A stretch of 8,912 bases of DNA from an uncultured Muribaculaceae bacterium (GCA_910583675.1 CAJTYH010000066.1:1-8912); one strand, 5' to 3'. Counted from the stretch's first letter, positions 1-7,363 are shown. Notes: generated from the sequence alone by a model not told the origin. Made by a program: numbers and translations.

Positions 1-686
1 TTCTCCATGACAGCGGAATCCAGTTCAAGGGAAGTCACAACGTTGCGTTTGCGACGTCCTTCACGACCGGTAACAGCCCAAGGGCATTGCTCCTTAATCT
101 CCTCTGCCGTGCGACGCGGACGCTGAGGCGGAAGCACCACCTTTTCCATCATCTGCCCTACAATTCCATCTGCGAGTATCATCAACGGCGTCCTGTATTT
201 GAAGGCAAGGTCAAAACCGAGAGCCACGAAATCAGCCATCTCCTGCACGGTGGACGGCGCGAGCACTATGAGATGGTAGTCGCCGTGACCACCCCCCTTG
301 GTGGCCTGGAAATAGTCGCTCTGTGACGGATGGATCGTTCCTAAGCCGGGGCCTCCACGCATCACATTTACGATCAAGGCAGGCAATTCAGATGCCGCCA
401 GATATGAGATTCCCTCCTGCATAAGGCTCACTCCGGGAGAGGAACTGGAGGTCATCACGGCCTTGCCTGTAGCTGCACCACCGTAGACCATATTTATGGA
501 GGACACCTCGCTTTCAGCCTGAAGCACGACCATGCCGGTGGTATCCCACGGCATCAGAGCCTCAAGGGTTTCAAGCACTTCGCTCTGGGGAGTGATGGGG
601 TAGCCGAAATAGCCGTCGGCACCATAGCGGATGGCAGCATGCGCTATGGCTTCATTTCCCTTCATCAATTTTATTTCATCTTTCAT
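1..686 (-). CDS. vorB: 2-oxoacid:ferredoxin oxidoreductase subunit VorB, N-terminal part (runs off left edge)
   Basis: Reading from the ATG at 686 gives 228 codons open to the window edge; the family is about 360 residues, so roughly the last third is outside. The visible part is the pyruvate/2-oxoacid ferredoxin oxidoreductase N-terminal domain: GYFGYPITPQSE at residues 25-36, the glycine/serine-rich stretch GGAATGKAVMTSSSSPGVS around 69-87, and MRGGPGLGTIHPSQSDY around 109-125, followed by GGGHGDY. In this family the domain cooperates with separate TPP-binding and gamma subunits to decarboxylate a 2-oxoacid oxidatively to an acyl-CoA, passing electrons to ferredoxin in the cytoplasm. The preceding ferredoxin gene on the same strand, 74 bp upstream, supports a VorD-B-A-C-like operon. 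Substrate is uncertain: branched-chain 2-oxoacids are typical for VorB, but 2-oxoglutarate (Kor) versions are very similar. No Shine-Dalgarno sequence is visible, as expected for Bacteroidetes. Confidence 0.93.
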   Translation of the reverse strand, partial: MKDEIKLMKGNEAIAHAAIRYGADGYFGYPITPQSEVLETLEALMPWDTTGMVVLQAESEVSSINMVYGGAATGKAVMTSSSSPGVSLMQEGISYLAASELPALIVNVMRGGPGLGTIHPSQSDYFQATKGGGHGDYHLIVLAPSTVQEMADFVALGFDLAFKYRTPLMILADGIVGQMMEKVVLPPQRPRRTAEEIKEQCPWAVTGREGRRKRNVVTSLELDSAVME

Positions 687-744
687 ATCATGAAGAGGTT
701 GAGAAGTTTAAAAAGAGAATAAATTAAGGTGCGCAGAAATCCAT

Positions 745-764
745 GTGATCCTACACAAGATCAC
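745..764 (-). other. Small stem-loop across the ferredoxin stop codon
   Basis: GTGATC at 745-750 pairs with GATCAC at 759-764 around an 8-nt loop, and the stem contains the stop codon of the ferredoxin gene (761-763). It lies in the 74-bp spacer before vorB. There is no U-tract, so it is not a terminator; it could tune mRNA stability or translation within the operon, or be chance. Confidence 0.35.
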
Positions 765-991
765 TTTTCTATCACCTTGTATACTTCGATGCATGCGTCC
801 GGGCACACCATGGCACATGCGGCGCACCCTATGCAGGCATCCTCGTTCTCGGGATATGCGAAGTGATAGCCCCTGTCGTTCACCTCCTTGGGCTGGAGGG
901 CCAGCACGCCGCAAGGACATGCCACCACGCAAAGGTCGCACCCTTTGCATCGTTCTCTCTCAATGGTTACTGCACCGTGAATCTTTGCCAT
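761..991 (-). CDS. 4Fe-4S ferredoxin subunit of a 2-oxoacid:ferredoxin oxidoreductase (VorD/KorD-like)
   Basis: This 76-residue protein is a bacterial-type two-cluster ferredoxin. The first cluster motif is C15-x2-C18-x2-C21-x3-C25-P and the second C53-x2-C56-x2-C59-x3-C63-P, so all eight cysteine ligands and both trailing prolines are present. In the family such a subunit carries electrons from the TPP/Fe-S core of the 2-oxoacid oxidoreductase to soluble ferredoxin in the cytoplasm. It is the first gene of the minus-strand unit and is followed after 74 bp by vorB. Its ATG at 989-991 is the only good start in frame, and a consensus Bacteroidetes promoter lies about 110 bp upstream. The exact assignment as VorD or KorD depends on the TPP and gamma subunits, which are outside the window. 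One additional cysteine (C27) directly follows the first motif. Confidence 0.93.
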   Translation of the reverse strand: MAKIHGAVTIERERCKGCDLCVVACPCGVLALQPKEVNDRGYHFAYPENEDACIGCAACAMVCPDACIEVYKVIEK

Positions 992-1054
992 GTCGATAAA
1001 AAGATTGGTTTTTCCGGTTATAGAATCTAAATCACATGAAATCCGACTTATGTT

Positions 1055-1082
1055 TTTTCCCCTGCAAACGACAAGGGGAAAA
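1055..1082 (-). promoter_or_regulatory. Leader stem-loop / possible operator before the ferredoxin gene
   Basis: A perfect 9-bp inverted repeat (TTTTCCCCT at 1055-1063, AGGGGAAAA at 1074-1082) with a 10-nt spacer lies just downstream of the predicted transcription start of the oxidoreductase operon and 63 bp before its ATG. It is not followed by a U-run on the minus strand, so it is not an ordinary terminator. It could be a DNA operator or a 5'-leader RNA structure; the sequence alone does not decide. Confidence 0.5.
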
Positions 1083-1102
1083 CGCAGTCGCTTTACAACT
1101 CA

Positions 1103-1132
1103 CAAAGTTAGTATTTATTTTTTTCTTTGCAA
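1103..1132 (-). promoter_or_regulatory. Promoter of the 2-oxoacid oxidoreductase operon
   Basis: On the minus strand, TTG (1132-1130) is followed after exactly 19 bp by TAACTTTG (1110-1103), an exact match to the Bacteroidetes -7 box TAnnTTTG at the usual spacing for the primary sigma factor. Transcription would begin near 1096, giving a leader of about 105 nt. Confidence 0.7.
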
Positions 1133-1265
1133 CATTTTAGAAATTTTTATAGCATTTTTTTTGAGTGTCGCCCCTGTATGCCTTCTCAGGAGGCTTCGGG
1201 CAACCGACTTAAAAGTTCCCGCTTCACATCCGTCACCCTCATAACTTCCATCCCAAATATTTCCC

Positions 1266-1453
1266 ATAAGTAAGCCGTCGAAATTATTTTATATCATCGG
1301 AGAGAGAATTTTCGAGGGGTTTTAGTCCGAAGATGAAGGAGTGTAGCGGGCTACACGACTGAAGATGAGGGCTAAAAGCACCGAAAAAGCTCCGCCAATG
1401 ATATAAAGTGCTTAAATTCATATATGACGTAATAATTTTGATGACTTACTTAT
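1266..1453. repeat. 188-bp nested palindrome, MITE-like or structured-RNA candidate
   Basis: Outer arms of 23 nt (1266-1288 and 1431-1453) are complementary apart from one C-A mismatch and two G-T wobbles. Inside them, 1288-1297 pairs with 1398-1407, TTTTCG at 1309-1314 with CGAAAA at 1382-1387, TTTTAGTCC at 1320-1328 with GGGCTAAAA at 1369-1377 (one G-T), and GTGTAG at 1341-1346 with CTACAC at 1351-1356 around a CGGG loop. The right arm carries 23 unpaired nt (1408-1430). The 12+12-nt internal loop (1329-1340 against 1357-1368) carries the direct repeat GAAGATGA on both sides. The element sits between two divergent promoters and upstream of both. No target-site duplication is visible and no transposase is encoded. 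It could be a non-autonomous mobile palindrome, a REP-like element or a structured RNA; I cannot name a family. Confidence 0.75.
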
Positions 1454-1483
1454 CAACCCTAAAATCAAATAAAGTAGTGAATA

Positions 1484-1514
1484 TTGCCATACCGGAAATT
1501 TTTATGTAACTTCG
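1484..1514 (+). promoter_or_regulatory. Promoter of the CotH-family gene
   Basis: TTG at 1484-1486 is followed after 20 bp by TAACTTCG at 1507-1514, close to the Bacteroidetes TTTG-N19-21-TAnnTTTG pattern with C in place of one T. The start would lie near 1520, giving a leader of about 80 nt before the ATG at 1602. Confidence 0.6.
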
Positions 1515-1601
1515 CGGCGATGAACAAGTCAATGACACAATCACGTTTCTGATACGTCTGACAGACCAGAATTTGAACAAGTATAATAATAACCATCAAC
1601 C

Positions 1602-3563
1602 ATGAAGAGACTTATTTTTGCAATTTTCTCCGCCGCGGCGCTTACCGCCGGTGCCGGTGAAAAACTTACCGGAACCCCCATCGGCACCCAACAGTGCGTA
1701 GACTACGACACAGGACAGCCATCCACCACAGTGCATACCGTAGAAACATTGTTCGACGGTGATTTCGACACATATTTCGCCACATATGCCCGCTCGTATA
1801 CCTGGGGAGGACTTGACCTCGGCACACCTCATATAATAGAGCGTGTGGGATGGGCACCACGAAACGACTACTGGGAAGGGGAGGATCGGGTAAAAATGGC
1901 CGTCATACAAGGGGCAAACTCCCCCGACTGGCTTGACGCCGTGCCTCTGTACATAATCACTGAAAAAGGTACCGTAAACCAGATGAGCTACGGGGATGTG
2001 AACTGCTCCAAAGGCTTCCGGTACGTAAGATACGTAAGCCCGTCGAACGTTCGTTGCAACCTTGCCGAACTTGAATTCTACGGCCATGAGGGGGAGGGAG
2101 ACGAATCCAACATGTTCCAGTTCTCCAATCTTCCAACGGTCATCATAAACACCGTCAACTCAGAGGAACCTTACGACAAGGAGCACGACATCACGTCTAA
2201 CATAATCATCCTTGACAAGAACACCTACGATACCAACGCCCCCGGCACGGTACGTGAACGCGGCAACTCATCGCGCACGCATCCAAAGAAACCCTGGCGC
2301 ATAAAATTCGAAAAGAAGCAAGGTGTGCTTGATGCCCCTGCAAAAGCCAAGAAATGGACGCTCATCAACAACCACAGCGACAAGACCCTCATGCGCAATG
2401 TACTGGCATTCGAGATATCACGCCGCATGGGCTTGGACTTCACACCGTATTGCCAGCCTGTCGACGTAGTGCTCAATGGCGAGTTCAAGGGATGCTATCA
2501 GCTGTGCGACCAGGTTGAAGCCAAACCCGGACGTATACCCGTAACAGAAATGGAACCAACCGACATCGAAGGGGAAGCCTTGACCGGAGGATACCATTTT
2601 GAGATAGACTCCTATGCAAACGAAGAGCCGGAAGGCACATGGTTCAGCTCCGAAAGATCCAAGATACCCGTGACGGTGAAAAGCCCTGATGACGGCGGCA
2701 CCCCCGAGCAGTTCAACTACATCTATAACTATTTCAGCGAACTTGACAAGCTCGTGCATGCACGCAACTTCAGCGATCCCGTAGAGGGCTACCGCAGCAA
2801 ACTCGACCTGGACTCATACTTGCGTTATTTCATCTGCCAGGAGATAATAGGCAACGCGGATTGCATCTGGAGTGTGCATATGCACAAGGAACGCGGCGAC
2901 GACTTGATCAAAGCCGGCCCGATCTGGGATTCGGAACTCGCATTCGACAACGACCACAGGGTATATCCCACAAACAAGCTCGATCAACTTGTGACGCTTG
3001 CCGGCAGAGGCCCGATTGCAAACGGCATGCTGACTTTCCACAAACGCATATTCCATATTGACCTGAACTCAAGGAAAGAGCGCTCACGCATATGGTCTAT
3101 AGCACGCAACGAAAGCGACCTGACCGGCGAGTCACTTTGCGCATACATTGACCACTGGGCAGAACAGATGAAGACCTCGGCAGACCTGAACTTCATGCGT
3201 TGGGACGTGCTAGGCAAACTAATATTCACCAATCCGCGCGCAGAGAATTCATTCGAGGAGGCAGTGGAGAACCTCAAGACATATATCAGAGAACGCATCA
3301 CGCGTCTTGACGAGAAGAACTTCCTTGACTATGATCCGGAAGCGGCATCAGTGGCACTCCCCAATGCCGATCCTTCATCATCCGTAGAAGCAGAACTGAT
3401 CATATCAGGCAACTGCGTGTCACTGGCTGACGGCGGCGCTTTCAGCGTATACACCACCGACGGGCGCCTGTGCTTTGAAGGGAAAGGCACCACCTCTCCC
3501 CTTACTCCAGGCATATACATCATCCGTACCCCGAAAGGTGAATCGGCAAAATTCTCCATCTGA
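1602..3563 (+). CDS. Secreted CotH kinase family protein with N-terminal discoidin-like region
   Basis: A 653-residue exported protein. Residues 1-18 form a Sec signal peptide with likely cleavage after a T-A-G-A stretch and no lipobox. Residues about 25-162 resemble a discoidin/F5/8-type-C jelly-roll (FDGDFDTYFAT, a conserved Trp-Gly-Gly, ending LAELEFYGH). Residues about 175-570 are the CotH domain: RERGNSS at 218-224, a KKW-TLINNHSDK segment at 250-261, NGEFKGCYQLCDQ at 292-304, and IWDSELAFDND at 441-451. Asp420 (in IGNAD) and Asp443 (in IWD) are 23 residues apart, the spacing I recall for the active-site Asp228/Asp251 of Bacillus subtilis CotH, an atypical protein kinase of spore-coat proteins. 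The last about 55 residues (FSVYTTDGR ... GIYIIRTPKG) resemble a Por/type IX secretion C-terminal sorting domain, so cell-surface display is possible. The substrate here is unknown. The start follows an A-rich leader. Confidence 0.88.
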   Translation: MKRLIFAIFSAAALTAGAGEKLTGTPIGTQQCVDYDTGQPSTTVHTVETLFDGDFDTYFATYARSYTWGGLDLGTPHIIERVGWAPRNDYWEGEDRVKMAVIQGANSPDWLDAVPLYIITEKGTVNQMSYGDVNCSKGFRYVRYVSPSNVRCNLAELEFYGHEGEGDESNMFQFSNLPTVIINTVNSEEPYDKEHDITSNIIILDKNTYDTNAPGTVRERGNSSRTHPKKPWRIKFEKKQGVLDAPAKAKKWTLINNHSDKTLMRNVLAFEISRRMGLDFTPYCQPVDVVLNGEFKGCYQLCDQVEAKPGRIPVTEMEPTDIEGEALTGGYHFEIDSYANEEPEGTWFSSERSKIPVTVKSPDDGGTPEQFNYIYNYFSELDKLVHARNFSDPVEGYRSKLDLDSYLRYFICQEIIGNADCIWSVHMHKERGDDLIKAGPIWDSELAFDNDHRVYPTNKLDQLVTLAGRGPIANGMLTFHKRIFHIDLNSRKERSRIWSIARNESDLTGESLCAYIDHWAEQMKTSADLNFMRWDVLGKLIFTNPRAENSFEEAVENLKTYIRERITRLDEKNFLDYDPEAASVALPNADPSSSVEAELIISGNCVSLADGGAFSVYTTDGRLCFEGKGTTSPLTPGIYIIRTPKGESAKFSI

Positions 3564-3594
3564 TTCCACCCGAGTATATTAAAATCTTAACTCG

Positions 3595-3634
3595 TTTGCC
3601 AACAAGAATAATTTTGATTATTTTTGTTGGCAAA
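3595..3634 (+). promoter_or_regulatory. 40-bp inverted repeat overlapping the beta-galactosidase promoter
   Basis: TTTGCCAACAAGAATAAT (3595-3612) and its near-perfect complement (3617-3634) form 18 consecutive pairs, one of them G-T, around a TTTG loop. The palindrome coincides with a Bacteroidetes promoter: TTTG at 3595-3598, a 20-bp spacer, and TATTTTTG at 3619-3626. The start of transcription would be near 3632, about 18 nt before the ATG at 3650. The most likely reading is an operator whose bound dimer blocks RNA polymerase. It follows the CotH stop by 31 bp, so an RNA hairpin ending or attenuating CotH read-through is an alternative, although no U-tract follows. Confidence 0.65.
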
Positions 3635-3649
3635 CTTCATTATCACACC

Positions 3650-6600
3650 ATGAACACAATCACAAAAAAGATTCTCGTATCGTTCATATGCCTTGCGGGG
3701 ACAATTCCGGCCATCTCGGCATGGACACCCGAAAAAGGTAAATTATATGAGATACGGTCTGAGAGGGGGCTTCTATTGGACAATCAGGACAGCAGCGACA
3801 ACAATGCCGGCATTTTCATAGCCAAACCGGTGGAGGGAAGCACTGCGCAGGTATGGCAATTCGTGCCTGTCGAAAACCGTCAGGACATATATTGCATAAT
3901 CAGTCCGGTCACCGGGATGGCGATAGACAATGGCGGAAAAGGCGAAAAAGAATGCGATGCCATACTCTGGCCATTGAGCCTTGACAACCGCAACCAGCAT
4001 TGGCGCATCACCGAGGCTGCCAACGGAGCCGTAACCATTTCATCGGATCTTACGGGATTCAACCTTGGATCAAGCGATGCAGCCCCGGTTGGTGAACCTG
4101 TGCGACACCGTGTAGCCACCGGATCTACAGGGCAGATATGGAAGATCACACCCTCGTCAGTAAAAATAAAGACCGACGCTTTCCGAACATCAAGCGACAA
4201 AGAGTGGGAAAACGAGCGAATTTTCGCCATAAACAAGGAACCGGGGCATGCCACATTCATCCCTTATGCCAACGCATCGGAAATGAAATCCGATCCGGCA
4301 TACGACCATCCGTGGGAACGCACCAATTCCAGCCGTTTCATGCTTCTTAACGGCAAATGGAAATTCATCTGGTCAAAGAAACCGGAAGACCGTCCCGCCG
4401 ATTTTTACAAGACGGGATACAATGTTTCCGGATGGGATGACATAACGGTGCCGGCCAACTGGGAAATGGAAGGATACGGTACACCGATATACACCAACAT
4501 CACATATCCGTTCCGCAACAATCCCCCATTCATACAGGGACAGCGCGGTTACACAGTGGTGGACGAGCCGAACGCCGTAGGCTCATACCGACGCGACTTC
4601 ACCATTCCGGCCGATTGGAAAGACAAGGAGATCTTCATTCATTTCAACGGCGTGTACAGCGCCATGTACCTTTGGGTGAACGGCAAGAAGGTCGGATACA
4701 GCCAGGGTGCCAACAACGATGCCCGTTTCGACATCACCAAATACGTGCACCCCGGGAAAAATACTGTGGCAGTGGAGGTATACCGGTGGTCAGACGGAAG
4801 CTACCTTGAAGACCAGGACATGTTCCGTCTCAGCGGCATCCATCGCGACGTATATCTGGTGGCCGCCCCCAAGGTACAACTCCGCGACATGTATCTCACA
4901 TCATCACTGAACGACAAATTCGACCATGCCACACTGAACGTAAGGAGCAAACTGCGCAACCACACAAAGAAAAGCGCCAATGCATCGGTGCGTGTGTCGG
5001 TGCTTGACACCAACGGCAGCCAACTCGCACAATTCACCACGCCCGCAACTAAAGTGGCACCATCGCAGGAGGTGGCCGTAGAGGGAATAGCGGAAATATC
5101 ATCCCCGGCTCTATGGTCTGCAGAGACCCCCAACCTCTATACCGTGAACCTCGAACTTCTTGACGACAAAGGCAACGTGACGGAAGCCACCACCCAGAAA
5201 TACGGATTCCGCAAGATAGAGATACGCGACAGCAAGGTATACATCAACGGCAAACTTACCCTTTTCAAGGGTGCCAACCGCCACGACACCCACCCGCAAT
5301 ACGGCAAGGCCATACCGGTGGAAAGCATGATCGAAGACATCCTGCTCTTCAAACGCCACAACCTCAACACCGTGCGCACGAGCCACTACCCCAACGACCC
5401 GCGCATGTATGCCCTGTATGACTACTACGGACTGTACGTAATGGACGAGGCAGACCAGGAGTGCCACGGCAACCACTCCATCACCAACAAGCCTTCGTGG
5501 GAAGGCGCGTATGTGGATCGCGGAGTGCGCATGGCCCAGCGCGACAAGAACCACCCATCGGTGATCTTCTGGTCGCTTGGTAACGAATCCGGAGGAGGAA
5601 GCAACATCACGGCAGAATACAACGCTATAAAGGCCATTGACGACCGTATCATACACTACGAGGGGATGAACGACCAGGCCGACATAGACTCCCGCATGTA
5701 TCCCTCCATCGAAAGCATGATAGAAACCGACCGCCAGAATCGCGGCAAACCGTTCTTTCTTTGCGAATATGCGCATGCCATGGGCAACGCCATCGGCAAC
5801 CTGGAGGAATACTGGGACTATATCGAAAACCATTCCGAACGCATGATCGGAGGCTGCATATGGGACTGGGTGGATCAGGGTCTGAACAAGAAGGGGGAAC
5901 CGGAAGACCATTTCTATTTCGGTGGCTCATTCGGAGACAATCCCAACGACAACGATTTCTGCATCAACGGCATCATAACCCCCGATCGCCGTGTGACACC
6001 CAAGCTGCTCGAGGTAAAGAAAGTCTACCAATACATCGGATTCAAGCAGCTCGGCACGGACAAGGTGGAACTGCTGAACAAGTACACCCATCTCAACCTG
6101 TCAGATTTCGACATCGACTATACTCTCCTTGAAAACGGCACACCGGTCGCCAAAGGGCACCTTGACATCCCCTCTACCCTGCCGGGCGCGAAAACCGTGC
6201 TTGACATACCGGTAGGAAACGACATGAGGGACAGCGATGCGGAGTATTTCGTCAATTACGAAGTCAAACTCAAGAACGGTACCATCTGGGCACCTAAAGG
6301 CCACACCGTAGCCTCGGCACAGTTCGCGCTTAATACTCCCGAAAATGCCCCGGCACAGTTCGATGCCACATCAGCCGAAATAAAGCCGCTTGACACATAC
6401 GTGGAGAGCCGTCGCTTCCTGCATGCTGAAAACGATCATGTACGCGCGAAATTTGACAGCAAGACCGGACGCATGACCAGTCTCCGCTATGGCGACCGCG
6501 AGATGATACACGGCATGGAAGGCCCCGGATTCAACTGGTACCGCTCCATCAACAACGACACCCGCGACTGGATGGAAACACCCGTGGAAGTAAAGGATTT

Positions 6601-7237
6601 CACCTATTCGCTGTCTCCGGACGGGAAGTCAATCAAAGTCGTGACGGATCTCGAAGCTACAGTAGGATCCGCCAAAGTACCCCACAAGGTAGTCTACACC
6701 CTTTATGGCAACGGCATAGTGGACGTGGATGCCTCATTCACCCCATCGGAGAAATCCAACCTCCCACGCCTGGCATTGCAGACATTCCTGAATCCGGCTC
6801 TTGAAAACATAGAGTGGTATGGTCGCGGCCCGATTGAGAACTATCAGGATCGCAAGAACGCCGCAAATGTTGGCAGATACAAGAGCACGGTAAGCGACAT
6901 GCGCGAACACTACGTGCGCGCCCAAAGCATGGGAGGACGCACCGACGTGCGCTGGCTCACGCTTACCGACAACCAAGGCAACGGAGTCCGCATAACACCG
7001 GTAGGAACCATAGACTTCACGGCATTGCACTACACCGATCCGGATCTCTGGAACGTGAAATACGGCCACGATCTTGACAACATACGCCGTGCCGAAGTTG
7101 TCCTCAACCTTGATTGCGTGCAACGCGGTCTCGGAAACGCAAGCTGCGGCCCCGGCCCTCGTCCGAAATACAACATCGACGGCGGCAAGACCTACAGCTA
7201 TTCTTTCCGCATCGAACCTGAACGCGCCACAAAATAA
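3650..7237 (+). CDS. Secreted GH2 beta-galactosidase (LacZ-type) with N-terminal ricin-B domain
   Basis: The protein is 1195 residues from the ATG at 3650, chosen because it begins a clean Sec signal peptide (1-24, cut after AISA); an upstream in-frame TTG at 3596 lies inside a promoter palindrome. Residues about 25-170 form a ricin-B-like beta-trefoil with three QxW repeats (Q67-W69, Q116-W118, Q162-W164). The LacZ fold follows: sugar-binding domain about 185-405 (with RWSDGSYLEDQDMFRLSG), Ig-like domain about 406-520, TIM barrel about 525-800, linking domain, and C-terminal beta-sandwich about 910-1190. The acid/base is Glu646 (SLGNESGG), the nucleophile Glu706 (LCEYAHAMGN), and the metal ligands corresponding to E. 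coli Glu416/His418 appear as Glu604/His606. It should hydrolyse terminal beta-galactosides in the periplasm or outside. The region aligned to E. coli Trp999 reads NASCGPGP, as in Bacteroides relatives, so lactose need not be the natural substrate. The ricin-B domain probably aids glycan binding. Confidence 0.95.
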   Translation: MNTITKKILVSFICLAGTIPAISAWTPEKGKLYEIRSERGLLLDNQDSSDNNAGIFIAKPVEGSTAQVWQFVPVENRQDIYCIISPVTGMAIDNGGKGEKECDAILWPLSLDNRNQHWRITEAANGAVTISSDLTGFNLGSSDAAPVGEPVRHRVATGSTGQIWKITPSSVKIKTDAFRTSSDKEWENERIFAINKEPGHATFIPYANASEMKSDPAYDHPWERTNSSRFMLLNGKWKFIWSKKPEDRPADFYKTGYNVSGWDDITVPANWEMEGYGTPIYTNITYPFRNNPPFIQGQRGYTVVDEPNAVGSYRRDFTIPADWKDKEIFIHFNGVYSAMYLWVNGKKVGYSQGANNDARFDITKYVHPGKNTVAVEVYRWSDGSYLEDQDMFRLSGIHRDVYLVAAPKVQLRDMYLTSSLNDKFDHATLNVRSKLRNHTKKSANASVRVSVLDTNGSQLAQFTTPATKVAPSQEVAVEGIAEISSPALWSAETPNLYTVNLELLDDKGNVTEATTQKYGFRKIEIRDSKVYINGKLTLFKGANRHDTHPQYGKAIPVESMIEDILLFKRHNLNTVRTSHYPNDPRMYALYDYYGLYVMDEADQECHGNHSITNKPSWEGAYVDRGVRMAQRDKNHPSVIFWSLGNESGGGSNITAEYNAIKAIDDRIIHYEGMNDQADIDSRMYPSIESMIETDRQNRGKPFFLCEYAHAMGNAIGNLEEYWDYIENHSERMIGGCIWDWVDQGLNKKGEPEDHFYFGGSFGDNPNDNDFCINGIITPDRRVTPKLLEVKKVYQYIGFKQLGTDKVELLNKYTHLNLSDFDIDYTLLENGTPVAKGHLDIPSTLPGAKTVLDIPVGNDMRDSDAEYFVNYEVKLKNGTIWAPKGHTVASAQFALNTPENAPAQFDATSAEIKPLDTYVESRRFLHAENDHVRAKFDSKTGRMTSLRYGDREMIHGMEGPGFNWYRSINNDTRDWMETPVEVKDFTYSLSPDGKSIKVVTDLEATVGSAKVPHKVVYTLYGNGIVDVDASFTPSEKSNLPRLALQTFLNPALENIEWYGRGPIENYQDRKNAANVGRYKSTVSDMREHYVRAQSMGGRTDVRWLTLTDNQGNGVRITPVGTIDFTALHYTDPDLWNVKYGHDLDNIRRAEVVLNLDCVQRGLGNASCGPGPRPKYNIDGGKTYSYSFRIEPERATK

Positions 7238-7256
7238 CCCCAATCCATAACCAATG

Positions 7257-7292
7257 ATCCGGTGCAGAGATATTACGATCTCTGCACCGGAT
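7257..7292 (+). terminator. Stem-loop terminator after the beta-galactosidase gene
   Basis: ATCCGGTGCAGAGAT (7257-7271) pairs perfectly over 15 bp with 7278-7292 around a 6-nt loop, beginning 19 bp after the stop codon. It is followed by the weak T-tract GATTGTTTA. It lies between convergent genes and might act on both strands, but no T-run follows on the minus strand, so the plus-strand role is favoured. Confidence 0.65.
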
Positions 7293-7346
7293 GATTGTTT
7301 AGGTTAGTTAGCCAACAAAATGAAAAGTGATTGTGAACAGACATTT

Positions 7347-7363
7347 ATTATTTGGAAAGCCAC
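7347..7363. repeat. 17-bp direct repeat, left copy
   Basis: ATTATTTGGAAAGCCAC occurs here and again at 8863-8879 in the same orientation. The two copies enclose the AAA ATPase gene and the HicB remnant. In the same minus-strand frame both copies read W-L-S-K-stop, so they may also be the relic of the end of one duplicated gene. Confidence 0.6.

Larger units (their letters stand above)
992..1601. other. Divergent intergenic region (610 bp)
   Basis: The region separates the minus-strand oxidoreductase operon from the plus-strand CotH gene. It contains, left to right, a 5'-leader stem-loop, the oxidoreductase promoter, about 130 bp with nothing I recognise (1133-1265, starting T-rich), the 188-bp palindrome and the CotH promoter with an approximately 80-nt leader. 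I see no convincing small gene, tRNA or other known RNA. Confidence 0.7.

Noticed and set aside
745..999. Plus-strand 84-codon frame opposite the ferredoxin gene
   Set aside because: It is the reverse of the ferredoxin coding sequence, whose eight cysteine ligands clearly identify the real strand.
1061..1082. Rho-independent terminator reading of the CCCC/GGGG stem-loop
   Set aside because: No T-run follows on the minus strand, and it lies between a consensus promoter and the start codon of an apparently active operon.
1520..1552. Ten-codon leader ORF in the CotH 5' region
   Set aside because: It begins near the predicted transcription start and has no run of regulatory codons or attenuator hairpins; indistinguishable from chance.
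1596..2087. 163-codon open frame antisense to the start of the CotH gene
   Set aside because: It covers the signal peptide and discoidin-like coding sequence in reverse, without promoter or family resemblance; the plus-strand protein explains the region.
3596..3649. Upstream in-frame TTG start adding 18 residues to the beta-galactosidase
   Set aside because: It falls inside the promoter palindrome, upstream of the predicted transcription start, and would bury the signal peptide that begins cleanly at the ATG at 3650.
5111..5911. 266-codon open frame antisense to the beta-galactosidase gene
   Set aside because: It lies entirely inside the TIM-barrel coding region on the opposite strand, has a valine/histidine-rich composition typical of antisense frames of GC-biased genes, and shows no recognisable motif.
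7308..7317. Shared GCCAACAA core between the beta-galactosidase promoter palindrome and the sequence at about 7309-7316
   Set aside because: Only about eight bases match, without dyad symmetry at the second site, so a second regulator site is not supported.
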